DNA from: CAWCJL01 sp963795775
GTDB lineage: Bacteria; Acidobacteriota; Terriglobia; Terriglobales; Acidobacteriaceae
Assembly: GCA_963795775.1 (NCBI GenBank)
Contig: CAWCJL010000005.1
Location: forward strand, 620,001-684,000
DNA length: 64,000 nucleotides
Direction of reading: 5' to 3'
Made by a program: the position numbers and the translations under genes. This document shows, piece by piece, positions 9,192 to 17,521 of the stretch (within the stretch, counting starts at the first letter, position 1; every line of letters starts with the position of its first letter). Under the pieces are notes generated by a model, which saw only the letters and a list, made by a program, of their open reading frames with translations, did no database searches and was not told where the DNA came from.

Positions 9192-9934
9192 AGGCTGACG
9201 GTCCCTCTCAGGCAGATGCATGAGGGGATACGTGCCCAGCTCCGGCCTCCGTCAATGTAGTGGTTGAGGTAGTAGCGAAACCAGATCTGCACCACGTACA
9301 CAAATCCGATAACGCCCGGATCCAGGAACTTCTGGCTGGGCGGCCAAAGTTCGGTCTTGGCATAGCCGATCACCTTCTTCTTTCCGGAGATGGAGCGGAG
9401 GTAGCCCTTGCGCACCAGGCCGCGGAGAAACGGGGTGGAGTCGAAGGGGCTGGTCCGGGTAATGAACTTGGCCAGGTCGAGCTCGTCCTGGCTGAAGGCT
9501 CCGGACAGCAGCTCGATCCCTTCGCAGATCTCCCGCATCTTGGCCGAATAGAGCGGGTCATAGCGGCGGGCGGCCTTCATCAGGCAGACGGCAAGGGTGT
9601 CGTAGATGTCTTCGGTGGTCTGGCCCTTGAAAGCCAGGTGAAGCATCTTGGTGGCCGCCTGGAGGGCGTCCTCGGTGGCCGGCTGGCCGCGCGGGATCAG
9701 GGTGCGCAGCATGAGCTTCGAGTCCCGCGCCGCGGGCGAGCCGGCCGGGGGAAGCGTCCCATGAATGATCATGGTGACGTACTTCATCACGTAGCCGTGG
9801 AAGAGCTTGAGGATGTCGAGCAGCATGCCCTCCTTCTCTTCCCCATCGGGGGCGAGGGCATAGCGCAGCCCGAGGTCGTTGACCGCCTCGAGGGCGTTCG
9901 GCTGCTCGGCATCGGGCAAAGGACCCGGCCTCAC
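8927..9934 (-). pseudogene. Sigma-70-like protein, truncated and run into repeat R2
   Basis: Only the first ~225 residues look genuine. They include DLGLRYALAPDGEEKEGMLL, LKLFHGYVMKYVTMI, LHLAFKGQTTEDIYDTLAVC, LMKAARRYDPLYSAKM and KFLDPGVIGFVYVVQIWFRY. The stretch A-F-K-G...D-I-Y...R-Y-D-P resembles region 2 of extended sigma-70-like proteins found on mobile elements, with DNA-binding regions expected later. At about 9255 the reading continues into sequence belonging to repeat R2 and becomes Ser/Pro/Arg-rich until the stop at 8927, so the C-terminal half is missing. It is probably non-functional. The sigma-like assignment is by pattern and tentative. Confidence 0.45.
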
Positions 9935-10246
9935 AAAAAAATTTACGGCGAGCTGTGCTCGCCCTTCTGCTTCAGCAAAGACCCAGGAGCGCTGTCCCTC
10001 CTCGGGTTCGGGTGCGCTGCCCGCAAAAAAAAGGAGGCATGCTTTGGCAGTTCCTGGACGGGCGACTGCGGCGGAATCACTAACTCGCCCGCTGCGCTAC
10101 ACTAACAATCTCGCTGGTACAAAAGATCGGGCAGAGCAGGCGGTGAGGGTGTATGCCGCTTCGAAACCAGAGGGGTGCTGCATTTCAAAGAAGCGTTGAC
10201 TGGCGGTACTCGGCCTCACGGCGCGTAGCACCCATGTGCACTCGGA
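9935..10246. other. Intergenic stretch, no supported gene
   Basis: Contains short A-runs (9936-9943, 10025-10031) but no recognisable gene or hairpin. It separates two decayed minus-strand genes, whose promoters would lie elsewhere. Confidence 0.45.
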
Positions 10247-10793
10247 TTACTGTGCGGGGTGATCGCGGTGCACATGCTCTTCACCCATTGCTGCGATGCG
10301 AACGATCAACGACTGAACTTTGTCGATTCGGGGAAGCCAGATTTCGGGTTTGAACTGGGGCCACGATCTCATCTCTAACCATCTAGCGTCCACTCCGCAA
10401 ATGGCGGCGATCTCGCTGAAAAACAATTCGCGAGCCGCGGCCTGTACAGGCGTCAGCACCTGCGATTGGCTCGCTTTCCAGGATGGAAGGTGAAGTTCCA
10501 GATTGCCATTTCGCCATATTGTCATTAGGTTGCCGTCCTGGAAGCACCTCGGGAATCGAGACAATGCATGTTTTTTGAAAGCGGACCTGACATCCCGACG
10601 TTGTCGCTACCGCGTCGATCAGATTTCGAACCCTGTCGATGGATTCCTCACTATCTAGCTGCTGACGTAGAGTCGACCAAAAGGCATCTTCACCCGGAAC
10701 AACCGAGTTTCGTAACGTCGCTGCCTTGGATTCCTGCTTTGCCTTTCGGGCCTCTTCGGTATAGCCAAACACCCTCGGGGCAACGATTCTCAA
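10247..10793 (-). pseudogene. Displaced C-terminal part of the PD-(D/E)XK protein, two frameshifts
   Basis: Directly after the stop of the upstream frame, an overlapping frame (TTGA at 10790-10793) continues with RIVAPRVFGYTEEARKAKQE. In relatives, as I recall them, this sequence directly follows the nuclease domain in one protein. Near 10575 the coding-like sequence moves frame again to CFQDGNLMTIWRNGNLELHL and LFFSEIAAICGV, stopping at 10247. The whole therefore appears to be one ~390-residue protein split by two indels. The tail domain's role is unknown. Confidence 0.6.
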
Positions 10794-11410
10794 TTCAGCG
10801 CTTTCGTACTGACGGCCTCCACAATGAACACCTCCGTGTCCTTCATCTGGCCATTGAGGAACTCGACAATACTTCTTAGCTCAAAGGGAGAGTGTTCGAG
10901 GAAGAAGATGAGCCTGATGCGAGATTCGCGCAGGTTCCTCTCAACAGAGGCGAAGAACTCATTCGCTGCGATGGGTCTACCAACGAGCGCTTTGAGCTTC
11001 TCCTGCAACAGCTCTTCACTCCCCGCGAACTGCTGCGCGATGGAATGCAGATCTTCTGCATTCCAGTAGTGTCGCCCGTTTGCGGCATACTCCAGCACTT
11101 GTCCAATCACTTCTCGTCGTGCCCTCGTGTCGCTGTATCGCTTACATTCTACGAACGTCGGGACTCCAAACTGGTCAACTATCAAAAAATCTACTGACCA
11201 CTGGCTTTCAGCAGATGCTGGACTTGGTACGGGCATCTCTCGCTTGATCGGAAGCCAACGAAGCTCCTCAGACTCGCCGAGTTGATCACCTGGAAGCAAT
11301 GCGAGATTGTTTTCGAGGAGTAGCTGCAGTTCTTGATCTTCGTTTTGACAGTGCACTCGTTCGAGCGCGGTGGTCTTACTGCCTTGCTGCACGACATAGA
11401 CGTTGCTCAA
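10790..11410 (-). CDS. PD-(D/E)XK nuclease-domain protein, N-terminal part
   Basis: A 206-residue frame from the ATG at 11410. Residues 70-100 read WSVDFLIVDQFGVPTFVECK, then R-Y-S-D-T-R-A-R-R-E-V-I-G-Q-V-L-E-Y. This is the D...E-x-K core of the restriction-like fold plus the basic helix seen in DUF91-type proteins, which act on nucleic acids. Later segments (RESRIRLIFFLEHSPFELRS and IVEFLNGQMKDTEVFIVEA) fit the same family. The frame ends at VSTKALN, where a one-base change shifts the rest of the protein into the next frame. As written it is half a protein and is likely inactive unless the shift is an artefact. Confidence 0.65.
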   Translation of the reverse strand: MSNVYVVQQGSKTTALERVHCQNEDQELQLLLENNLALLPGDQLGESEELRWLPIKREMPVPSPASAESQWSVDFLIVDQFGVPTFVECKRYSDTRARREVIGQVLEYAANGRHYWNAEDLHSIAQQFAGSEELLQEKLKALVGRPIAANEFFASVERNLRESRIRLIFFLEHSPFELRSIVEFLNGQMKDTEVFIVEAVSTKALN

Positions 11411-11685
11411 GAGGTAACCTCAGTTGTTGTGTCTTCGTGAAATAAGACGCCATCAAATAATATGTCTACAGGCCTTTATGGTTCAGCACATACGACTCAC
11501 ATATCCGGGCACGCGAACTGTCACGGCTAAGACCCCAGCCCTGCAAGGCTCAGCGGGCAAGCCGATTAAAAACTGAGGATATTACGCCCTCACGCGTACC
11601 TTCCAGGGATTTCTACACTGTTCGGGGTTACCAACGGGGAATACGTTTGAGGGAGAAACGCGACCGACAAGAACTGCGGGGCGGT

Positions 11686-12470
11686 TTACTGGGTTCCGCA
11701 ACCAGTCGTCAGCTCTTGTCGCCACCTCAACTCTGCAGATGTTCCGCTACGCTGCCGGACCTCTCTCAGGATGCGGTCGAGATACTCCGGATGCGCCGCA
11801 ACAGGGTACAAGGAAGTCCAGGGATATCTGTCCAGCAGAACCAGGGCATCTGAAAACGAGTCTGCGTCTCGCGGTGGAGGCGACTGCATCCCTGCTCCAT
11901 TCAGGTCCTCATCATCAAACACAGATTCGTTCGTGACGACGCTGAATTGCCACCCACCTTCTGGAATCTTCCGACGGAGCAGGATAATCGAGCCCCCTCG
12001 CCCCCCACTTCAAGGATTATTTCCCGATCGCTAATGGACTGTGCAGCGTCGGCGCCCACATGCTGGCTTGCCCCAACTTCCCTCATCTGAGACGGCAAGT
12101 CCGAACTGAGCGCAGCTTCTTCTAGCGTGGGATCTCCGTTGCCCTGCTCGAAGTATGACCAATGGACATGTGAATAGAAATTAGAGCTGGTACCGCAATG
12201 ATACTGGGCGTACCTCCATGGGTCAGGTTCGCCAAGATCGAGCAAGTAGAACTGAATTTCATGCTTCACCTTAGTGATCGCCTCACTGTTGTCATCGCTC
12301 GAATCCGTGAGGAAGCGCACGTTCACTCCACCAGCTTCGGGAGGGCCGATCACGGCGATGGGAATCCACTCGTCCCACCCGCCATGCTCGGCTGAGCCGA
12401 AACGCAATTCGAAGTGCTCCTCCTTGCGATTCACCGGGCCCTCTTGCCACCTCTTGATCTCTGCGTTCAT
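11686..12470 (-). pseudogene. Hypothetical accessory protein, split by a frameshift in a G-run
   Basis: The first part runs from the ATG at 12470 (MNAEIKRWQEGPVNRKEEHF) to SDREIILEVGGEG near 12000. There the coding-like continuation SIILLRRKIPEGGWQFSVVT, then FDDEDL and ALVLLDRYPWTSLYPVAAHP, is found one frame over and stops at 11686. The break lies in a run of G residues (plus-strand C-run at 12001-12006), a classic slippage or sequencing-error site. Restored, the protein would be about 260 residues. The C-terminal half has an EVGGEGG...W-x-F pattern and a LLDRYPW...HPEY tail that look conserved, but I cannot name the family. Function unknown. Confidence 0.6.
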
Positions 12471-12637
12471 GTCGCTCCTCTTAAGCAAGAAGATTCTTGG
12501 CCGGCCACCATTACGACCTTCTTACGGGCAGCCTCCACCTCAAAGGTTTTACCGTCTTCGGCTTCCGCTGTAAAACCCCATATCGCTAGACGATTGGCAT
12601 TGAGCGATGCAATCAAGTGCAGTCGGGGTATCCCCTC

Positions 12638-12676
12638 GGCAAGGGGAAGGGAAGCAGACGGAATCTGAGCAGTGGC
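12638..12676. repeat. 40-bp dispersed repeat, copy 2
   Basis: Partner of 7174-7213, 39 bp here because one A is missing. It lies between the decayed gene ending upstream and the IS3 remnant at 12860-13245. Confidence 0.85.
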
Positions 12677-12859
12677 GAACCTCCTTCGTCGTGCGAGACC
12701 GCGTTGGCGATGCTCGAACCCGGGACTGCCCGCTGAAGAACAACTTTGCACGCATGGGCAAGCAAGCTCAACATCGGCGCCTAACTCCAGAACGCAGCCG
12801 CAGAGGACGCGGCCGTGCATGGAGCGATGGATGTCATTGTCGCGCGGGCAGAGCATGGC

Positions 12860-13245
12860 CCCAATTCGGCGGGCGTTGAGGCACTCATCGCGGAGCCGGC
12901 CATCGGTAGCTTCCACATGGCCGTTCTGCATGGGCCAGCCGGGCTGGATGTGACCAGCGCGACCGTGCGGTCTTCGGCCCAGAATGCGCCGAAATAGAAC
13001 TCCGCCCGTTATCGGAACGCACCGCTTCGGGACGGCCCCGCTCCTCAATCAGCCGGTCCAGCAACACGCGTCACTCGTCCTGAGCAGAGGCTCGAGTCTG
13101 CTTCCAGCGCATACACTCGCGCGTGTACGCACCACCACGCTGATCCCGTGCTCCCGGTACACATCCGCGGTCTTCACCCCAGACGCATGCTGTTTCAAGA
13201 TCCCGATCATCTGATCTTCGCTGAACCGGCTCTTCTTCGTCCCTT
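12860..13245 (-). mobile_element. IS3-family (IS407-like) insertion sequence remnant
   Basis: Reading the minus strand from about 13242, KKSRFSEDQMIGILKQHASG and VKTADVYREHGIS match the N-terminal HTH of IS3-family OrfA. After about 35 residues the sequence jumps to LLDRLIEERGRPEAVRSDNG and then P-G-W-P-M-Q-N-G-H-V-E and GRLRDECLN, which belong to the end of the OrfB integrase core. The middle of both genes is therefore deleted, and frameshifts interrupt the remainder. The element is dead. No intact terminal repeats were seen. Confidence 0.75.
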
Positions 13246-13363
13246 CTTCTCCCGTTCACAAGGGGAGAGAAACTCCAGGTTCGATGGATAGGGATTTCCG
13301 GGTGCAGGCGCCGCGCATGGGCGACCGAGAGGTTCGAGGTTCAGTCCTTCTTACTCAGATAAG

Positions 13364-13792
13364 GGACTAGACGACTGCGTCCTCTCCGTCGAGCGCGTTG
13401 CCAATGGCGGCCAGCAGCCGGTCGTCGAAGAACGGGTCCTTTTTCCTTCAGCACCGCGCAAAACCGGTACGGGCGCTCGCGATCCTTGGCGTAGAGGTGG
13501 CAGTCTTCTCCCTCCAGCAGCAGAGAAGGAATTTCCGCCCATCGACCTCGAACGGCTGGGCCGGCCCAGGTCCAGACAGCGCTTCCTCCTTTTCGGCCCA
13601 GAAGTTCCGATGCAGACCGGTCTGCAACTCGGAGCGTTTTGGCCGTGGGGCGAGTGAACAGGTATCGCTTGAATTTCTCGATAGCTGCCCCCTTTCGTGA
13701 GCTATGCGTTCTTCTGCCGTGAGCTTCCCCTTGCCCAGTCTGGCCTGCGCGGTCCGGGTCGTTCTTTTCAGTTCTTCGTCATGAACGGCTCT
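13364..13792 (-). pseudogene. Decayed paralogue of the small protein at 16076-16498
   Basis: Pieces in three frames line up with the gene at 16076-16498: EELKR...AQARLGKGKLTAEERIAHER, then AIEKFKRYL, then FWAE...GPGPA-x-PFEVDGRKFLL, then GEDCHLYAKDRERPYRF, and finally DPFFDDRLLAAIGNALDGED before a stop at 13364. The start codon is followed by a one-base loss relative to the intact paralogue (ATGAC-GAAGAACTGAAAAG). At least four indels separate the pieces, so the copy is non-functional as written. Confidence 0.6.
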
Positions 13793-14017
13793 CGTTCGCA
13801 AGCTCGTGAACATCGATCGATGGTCACCGGCGTACCGGGTAGGTGCAGGCGGTCGACTCTGGTCCATGCGTTCGGCGTGCAGAGCCAGGCACTCGATCTG
13901 TGGGGTTCGATGACCCAAGCTGTCCTCGGGGGAGAGGATCTCAAACACGGCGCTGGGCGGCGTCGTGTTTGCCAGCCGGTCTTCCGGCTTGTCGTCGCCG
14001 ATCCCGCGCAGGACCTT

Positions 14018-14047
14018 AACCGGTTCGGCCAGAACCGGTTCGGCCAG
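14018..14047. repeat. Perfect 15-bp tandem duplication
   Basis: The unit aaccggttcggccag is present twice in a row (14018-14032 and 14033-14047). On the minus strand it would encode a repeated AEPVL segment. No function is evident. Confidence 0.9.
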
Positions 14048-14057
14048 GTCCGCGTGC

Positions 14058-14204
14058 TCAAAGATCAGGGTGATGATGAAACAGCCATGCATGGCTGTCA
14101 AAGCGCATCATCTTTTCGTGCTTCTTCCAAGCCTGGCGATTGCGCACGATAACCTTGGGGCCGACGGTCTTATGGCCGGCGGCCCGGATACTCTTCTTGC
14201 TCAT
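14058..14204 (-). CDS. Small basic protein (48 residues), uncertain
   Basis: The ATG at 14204 overlaps the previous stop as ATGA. The frame reads MSKKSIRAAGHKTVGPKVIV and then RNRQAWKKHEKMMRFDSHAW. It is Lys/Arg/His-rich and has no recognised domain. The four-base overlap is the main evidence that it is translated. The last residues (LFHHHPDL) may be spurious if the frame is disturbed, as other genes nearby are. Confidence 0.33.
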   Translation of the reverse strand: MSKKSIRAAGHKTVGPKVIVRNRQAWKKHEKMMRFDSHAWLFHHHPDL

Positions 14205-14752
14205 GCCTGCGCCTTCCCATACATCTGTTCGGTGATGATGTTGGCGCGGAACAGAAACCAGACGATCGAATCGAAGACCGCGTCGTCCTCGATCGGGTCC
14301 AGCCAGTCCGCGATGGTGGCCACGCGGCCGGCGCGGATCCGCTCCACCGCATCCGGCTTCGCCGCATGGACAAAGATCTTCCGCTCGGTGTCCTTGACCG
14401 GGTGAAACATCAGCCACGCCGGATACTTCACCGGATCCTGCTGCTGGGCCAGCTGCGCGTCCTTGGTTTCCCGGAACAGCACATACATGACCCCGGTCCC
14501 GCGATGGCGCTCGGTCGCCACATGCTCGTAAAAGCAGACCCTGTCGGCCGTGGCGGGCCCGGCCGCCGCGGCGCCCAGGTAAAGCGTCGCGCCCAGGCGC
14601 GAATCCCGCTCCCCACTCCTCTGAAACGCCGCCCCGGGCAGGTCATACACCTTGTTCGATACCACCTCAAGAGCATCGGCAAAGGCCGTATCTACCTGGC
14701 GCGATGCCAGCTTCGATAACTGGGGCTGAACGTCTGCGGGGGAAGTCGCCAT
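14201..14752 (-). CDS. Hypothetical protein of the accessory cassette
   Basis: A 183-residue protein starting MATSPADVQPQLSKLASRQV. Its ATG overlaps the upstream stop as TAATG, so it is coupled to the zinc-ribbon gene before it. The middle alternates hydrophobic strands (GATLYLGAAAAG, VMYVLFRET, PAWLMFHPV) and the end is helical (DAVFDSIVWFLFRANIITEQ). No signal peptide or membrane span is evident. I do not recognise the family. Its co-transcription with the small paralogous proteins suggests a shared accessory function. Confidence 0.6.
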   Translation of the reverse strand: MATSPADVQPQLSKLASRQVDTAFADALEVVSNKVYDLPGAAFQRSGERDSRLGATLYLGAAAAGPATADRVCFYEHVATERHRGTGVMYVLFRETKDAQLAQQQDPVKYPAWLMFHPVKDTERKIFVHAAKPDAVERIRAGRVATIADWLDPIEDDAVFDSIVWFLFRANIITEQMYGKAQA

Positions 14753-15291
14753 TACTGACCGGCCTTCTTGCCGGTCTTCTTGTGCGGCACTTCGAGACTG
14801 GTGGCTTCGAGATCGGTGGCTTCGGGCTCGCTCTCGCCGGCGGCGCGCAATTCCTGCACCTGGCTTTCAAGACCAGCTACTACGCCCTGCAGCCGCTCTA
14901 TCTCGGACACGGGAGCAAAGCTTTTCGCCGCGGCCGCCGCGGGAAGACTACTGACCGCCATCTCCTTGATATCTTTGCGATACTGTTGCGCACGCCCCAG
15001 AGACTGCTTGAAGTTATCCAACTCCCCGGTCGCCGTCCGCCCCCGTACCCCACTTAACTGCGGGTTATAAGGAAACCCGCACAGACATACCCGAAGAAAC
15101 TGCGGGGACGACGAAATGACCCGAAGATCCGCCCCCGTACTCGACCCGTAGGCAAGTCCCGAATACTGATTAAAAGTGGCTTCCATAAACCAGGAAGACC
15201 CGCATTGTTCGCAGACTACCGGCTGCTCAATCTCGCGCTGCCGTGCCGAGATACCGTCCTGCTGGGGATTGAAATCGTGGGGGATAGGCAT
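14752..15291 (-). CDS. Hypothetical protein with zinc-ribbon-like Cys pairs and C-terminal coiled coil
   Basis: The start is taken at the ATG at 15291 (MPIPHDFNPQQDGISARQRE); the frame is open back to 15453 and a longer form cannot be excluded. About 20 residues in comes VVCEQCGSSWFMEATFNQYS, and 30 residues later LRVCLCGFPYNPQ: two Cys pairs that could bind zinc. The C-terminal third (SEIERLQGVVAGLESQVQEL) is a heptad-patterned coiled coil ending in an acidic then basic tail. The layout resembles proteins of phage or plasmid origin, but no family is recognised. It overlaps the next gene by one base. Confidence 0.55.
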   Translation of the reverse strand: MPIPHDFNPQQDGISARQREIEQPVVCEQCGSSWFMEATFNQYSGLAYGSSTGADLRVISSSPQFLRVCLCGFPYNPQLSGVRGRTATGELDNFKQSLGRAQQYRKDIKEMAVSSLPAAAAAKSFAPVSEIERLQGVVAGLESQVQELRAAGESEPEATDLEATSLEVPHKKTGKKAGQ

Positions 15292-15560
15292 GACAACCCA
15301 ACAAGTCGGGATGGTGACTGACGGGGGGATATCGTTTGGAAGTCCACCACGCACATCGATCCGCGGTATACGCGGTTCGGCAAATGCGCTTGCAGCAGCT
15401 CTTATGCTCACTTCACGGGTACGGCGAGACCGGCTACGATCCGATGTCGTCAAACAGGGAGACCAGGCGAGCTAGCAGAGAAGGGGATCTGAGCATGCCC
15501 TTCGTCATATTCGGGTTGCTCGTTCGGGCGTGCGATCCGGGCTCAGACGTCGCCTGCGTC

Positions 15561-15956
15561 TCAGCCTTGCCGCAGCCTCTGCTGTTCTGCCATGAAATCG
15601 CCGATCATTGCGAGAAAGCGCTGACCCAGTAGAGTGTCTTTTGCGGCGATATGGGCCAGCTCCTGCCCTCCATCGCCAGTACTGAGCATGTAGACGCCTT
15701 CCTGGCTCCTCCGCATTTCGAATGGAACCTCGTCGATGGTGAATCTGGCAAAGGCCGTTCTGCCATCCCACCCCACCTCGGGCAAGAGCTCGATCATGAT
15801 CTCGAGCCCAAGTTCGCGGAGCAGGGCGGTTTGCAGGGCTTTGATTTCCCGCTCCCGCCGTTCCTGCTCTTTCTCCTCTACTGAGAGCGGGATACCGGAA
15901 GCCCGTCGGACCTCCCGCTGCGCTTGCCGAATCATTTGTTCAAGTTTGTCTTTCAC
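15561..15956 (-). CDS. Small accessory protein, distant paralogue of 16076-16498
   Basis: A GTG start at 15956 is supported by an aggag site (taggagtacatc) just upstream. The 131 residues begin with a charged helix (KLEQMIRQAQREVRRASGIP, EEKEQERREREIKALQ), continue with ELGLEIMIELLPEVGWDG and FARFTIDEVPFEM, and end LLGQRFLAMIGDFMAEQQ. The order of helix, LG strand, F-x-I strand and final F-L-x-x-I-G-D helix parallels the gene at 16076-16498. Function unknown; probably cytoplasmic. Confidence 0.6.
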   Translation of the reverse strand: MKDKLEQMIRQAQREVRRASGIPLSVEEKEQERREREIKALQTALLRELGLEIMIELLPEVGWDGRTAFARFTIDEVPFEMRRSQEGVYMLSTGDGGQELAHIAAKDTLLGQRFLAMIGDFMAEQQRLRQG

Positions 15957-16075
15957 GATGTACTCCTAAAATTTTTCTACCGGCGGTTTTGGGCGTGGCT
16001 GATAAGCGGTGCTATGAGCTCTGCCTATTGGCTGCTGGCGGCATTCGAGAGCGGGGCATTGCTTTCCGTATAGGT

Positions 16076-16498
16076 CTACAGGGAAGGCCTCTGCACCGCG
16101 TCATCCAGAACGTCACCGAGACTGGCGAGGAGGAGAACCTCAAACCGCTCGTCTCCTCCTTCGAGCATCAGCAGGCTTTGATATGAACCATGATTCTGCT
16201 TTACAAACAAGCGGCAGTTCTCTCCCTCCTGCATCAGCAAGAAATCCCGACCCTCTATCTCGAATGACAGCGCCGGCCCCGATCCAGGTAGTCCTGCACC
16301 TGCTTCGGCCCAAAAATAGCGATAAGGCTGAACGCTTATTTCAAACCGCGTTCCCAGACTAAGGTGGCTTGCCAGGTACCGCTTGAACTGTTCGAGCCCT
16401 TCGCTTTTCTCGCGCGCTATGTGTTCCTCGATCGTAGGTTGCCGTCCCGCAAGCTTGTCCTGCGCGGCACGAATTTTTCTCTTCAACTCTTCGGTCAT
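16076..16498 (-). CDS. Small accessory protein, intact member of a local paralogue family
   Basis: The ATG at 16498 follows an aaggacttc site. The 140 residues start MTEELKRKIRAAQDKLAGRQ, contain EQFKRYLASHLSLGTRFEIS and YFWAEAGAGLPGSGPALSFE, then IEGRDFLLMQEGENCRLFVK, and end RFEVLLLASLGDVLDDAV. A decayed copy lies at 13364-13792 and a distant one at 15561-15956, so the family has been amplified within 3 kb. No known domain is recognised. It is likely the first gene of a minus-strand cassette running to about 14058. Confidence 0.62.
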   Translation of the reverse strand: MTEELKRKIRAAQDKLAGRQPTIEEHIAREKSEGLEQFKRYLASHLSLGTRFEISVQPYRYFWAEAGAGLPGSGPALSFEIEGRDFLLMQEGENCRLFVKQNHGSYQSLLMLEGGDERFEVLLLASLGDVLDDAVQRPSL

Positions 16499-17038
16499 GA
16501 AGTCCTTCTTACTTTATGAATTCGAGTGCTGCTGGTACCGGGCCTCACATCAGTTCTCGTGCGCAATCTTCCGAGCGTCCAAAATCATCCAGGTTGCGGG
16601 AATTGTCGACCCGCGCAGGCCCTCTGCCTGGGCTTGCACTGCAGCCCGCAGATCCCAATGCGTTCTGCCGCCATCCGGCTATAGTCCTCAACCAAGCTGC
16701 ATAAAGCTTTTCTCTGGCGGCAGCACTTCAACGACTGACTTCGGTGGGCAGTCAGGGGCCAATCTGTGTCGGCTTGAGTCCTGTCATAAATCAACCAGTT
16801 CCGGGACTCGGAAGCCCGTCAGTGTGATCTGGAGCGTGCTGCTGAGGACGGGGTAAATCCGGTGTTTCTTCTGATCGAGGAGCAGTGCCTTGATTAGCGC
16901 ACCTTGCATACTCGAGTGAGGACGATCGCCGGTCACGCCTTACTAAAACTCCGTCCAGATAATCGAAGTCTCCTCCACTGGGTAGTTGGCCAATTCCTGA
17001 ACTGATCATGTCGGTGCTGCTCCACAGAACACGCGTTG
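16499..17038. other. Intergenic stretch, no supported gene
   Basis: Short frames on the minus strand (for example EDYSRMAAERIGICGLQ near 16640) hint at a broken small gene, but no start, site or family supports it. Confidence 0.4.
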
Positions 17039-17521
17039 TTATCCACTTTCTTCTCCTTGATCTACTTCGGTGTGGCACTCACGCACTTTCAGATTTTTCA
17101 CGGCTTGTGACCGCTGTCTCCTGTTTCGTTTCCGGGCTTTGTGCCGTCTCCGCTTCGCTGGGCGGCAACTGGCCGTGCAGTAGCGAGTATCGGGACTGGC
17201 CATCACGCGATCACAGGTGATCTCCGAGCCGCATCTGGAGCATTGACGTCTTAACATCAGGATCACGGCCTCATGCAGCAGACCGAGCCGCTCCTGTTCA
17301 CATGAACACGGCATGCGATCACCCTTCGTCTCGTTACATGGCCCGCAAGCGGCCACATAGTTTCTCCAGTGGCGCGCGCCACCACGCGACCGTGGCACTA
17401 AGTGATCAATCGTCGCGCGATGCGGATCTCGCTGATCGCGCCAGCGGGCAATCGATATAGAGCAATAGAAGCAGGAGCCGCGTTGCGCTTCGATGAACAC
17501 GTCCAAGATATTCTTGGCCAT
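17039..17521 (-). CDS. HNH endonuclease
   Basis: A 160-residue protein starting MAKNILDVFIEAQRGSCFYC. The HNH core is complete: FYC as the first Cys pair with the upstream Cys, then ATIDHLVPRSRGG carrying the catalytic D-H, N in HWRNYVAAC, and CGPCNETKGDR with the second Cys pair. A second zinc site follows (QCSRCGSEI...RYCTASC) and the tail is strongly basic (KRRRHKARKRNRRQR), suited to DNA binding. Such enzymes nick or cut DNA and occur in phage, introns and restriction islands. No partner gene is adjacent. Confidence 0.78.
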   Translation of the reverse strand: MAKNILDVFIEAQRGSCFYCSISIARWRDQRDPHRATIDHLVPRSRGGARHWRNYVAACGPCNETKGDRMPCSCEQERLGLLHEAVILMLRRQCSRCGSEITCDRVMASPDTRYCTASCRPAKRRRHKARKRNRRQRSQAVKNLKVRECHTEVDQGEESG

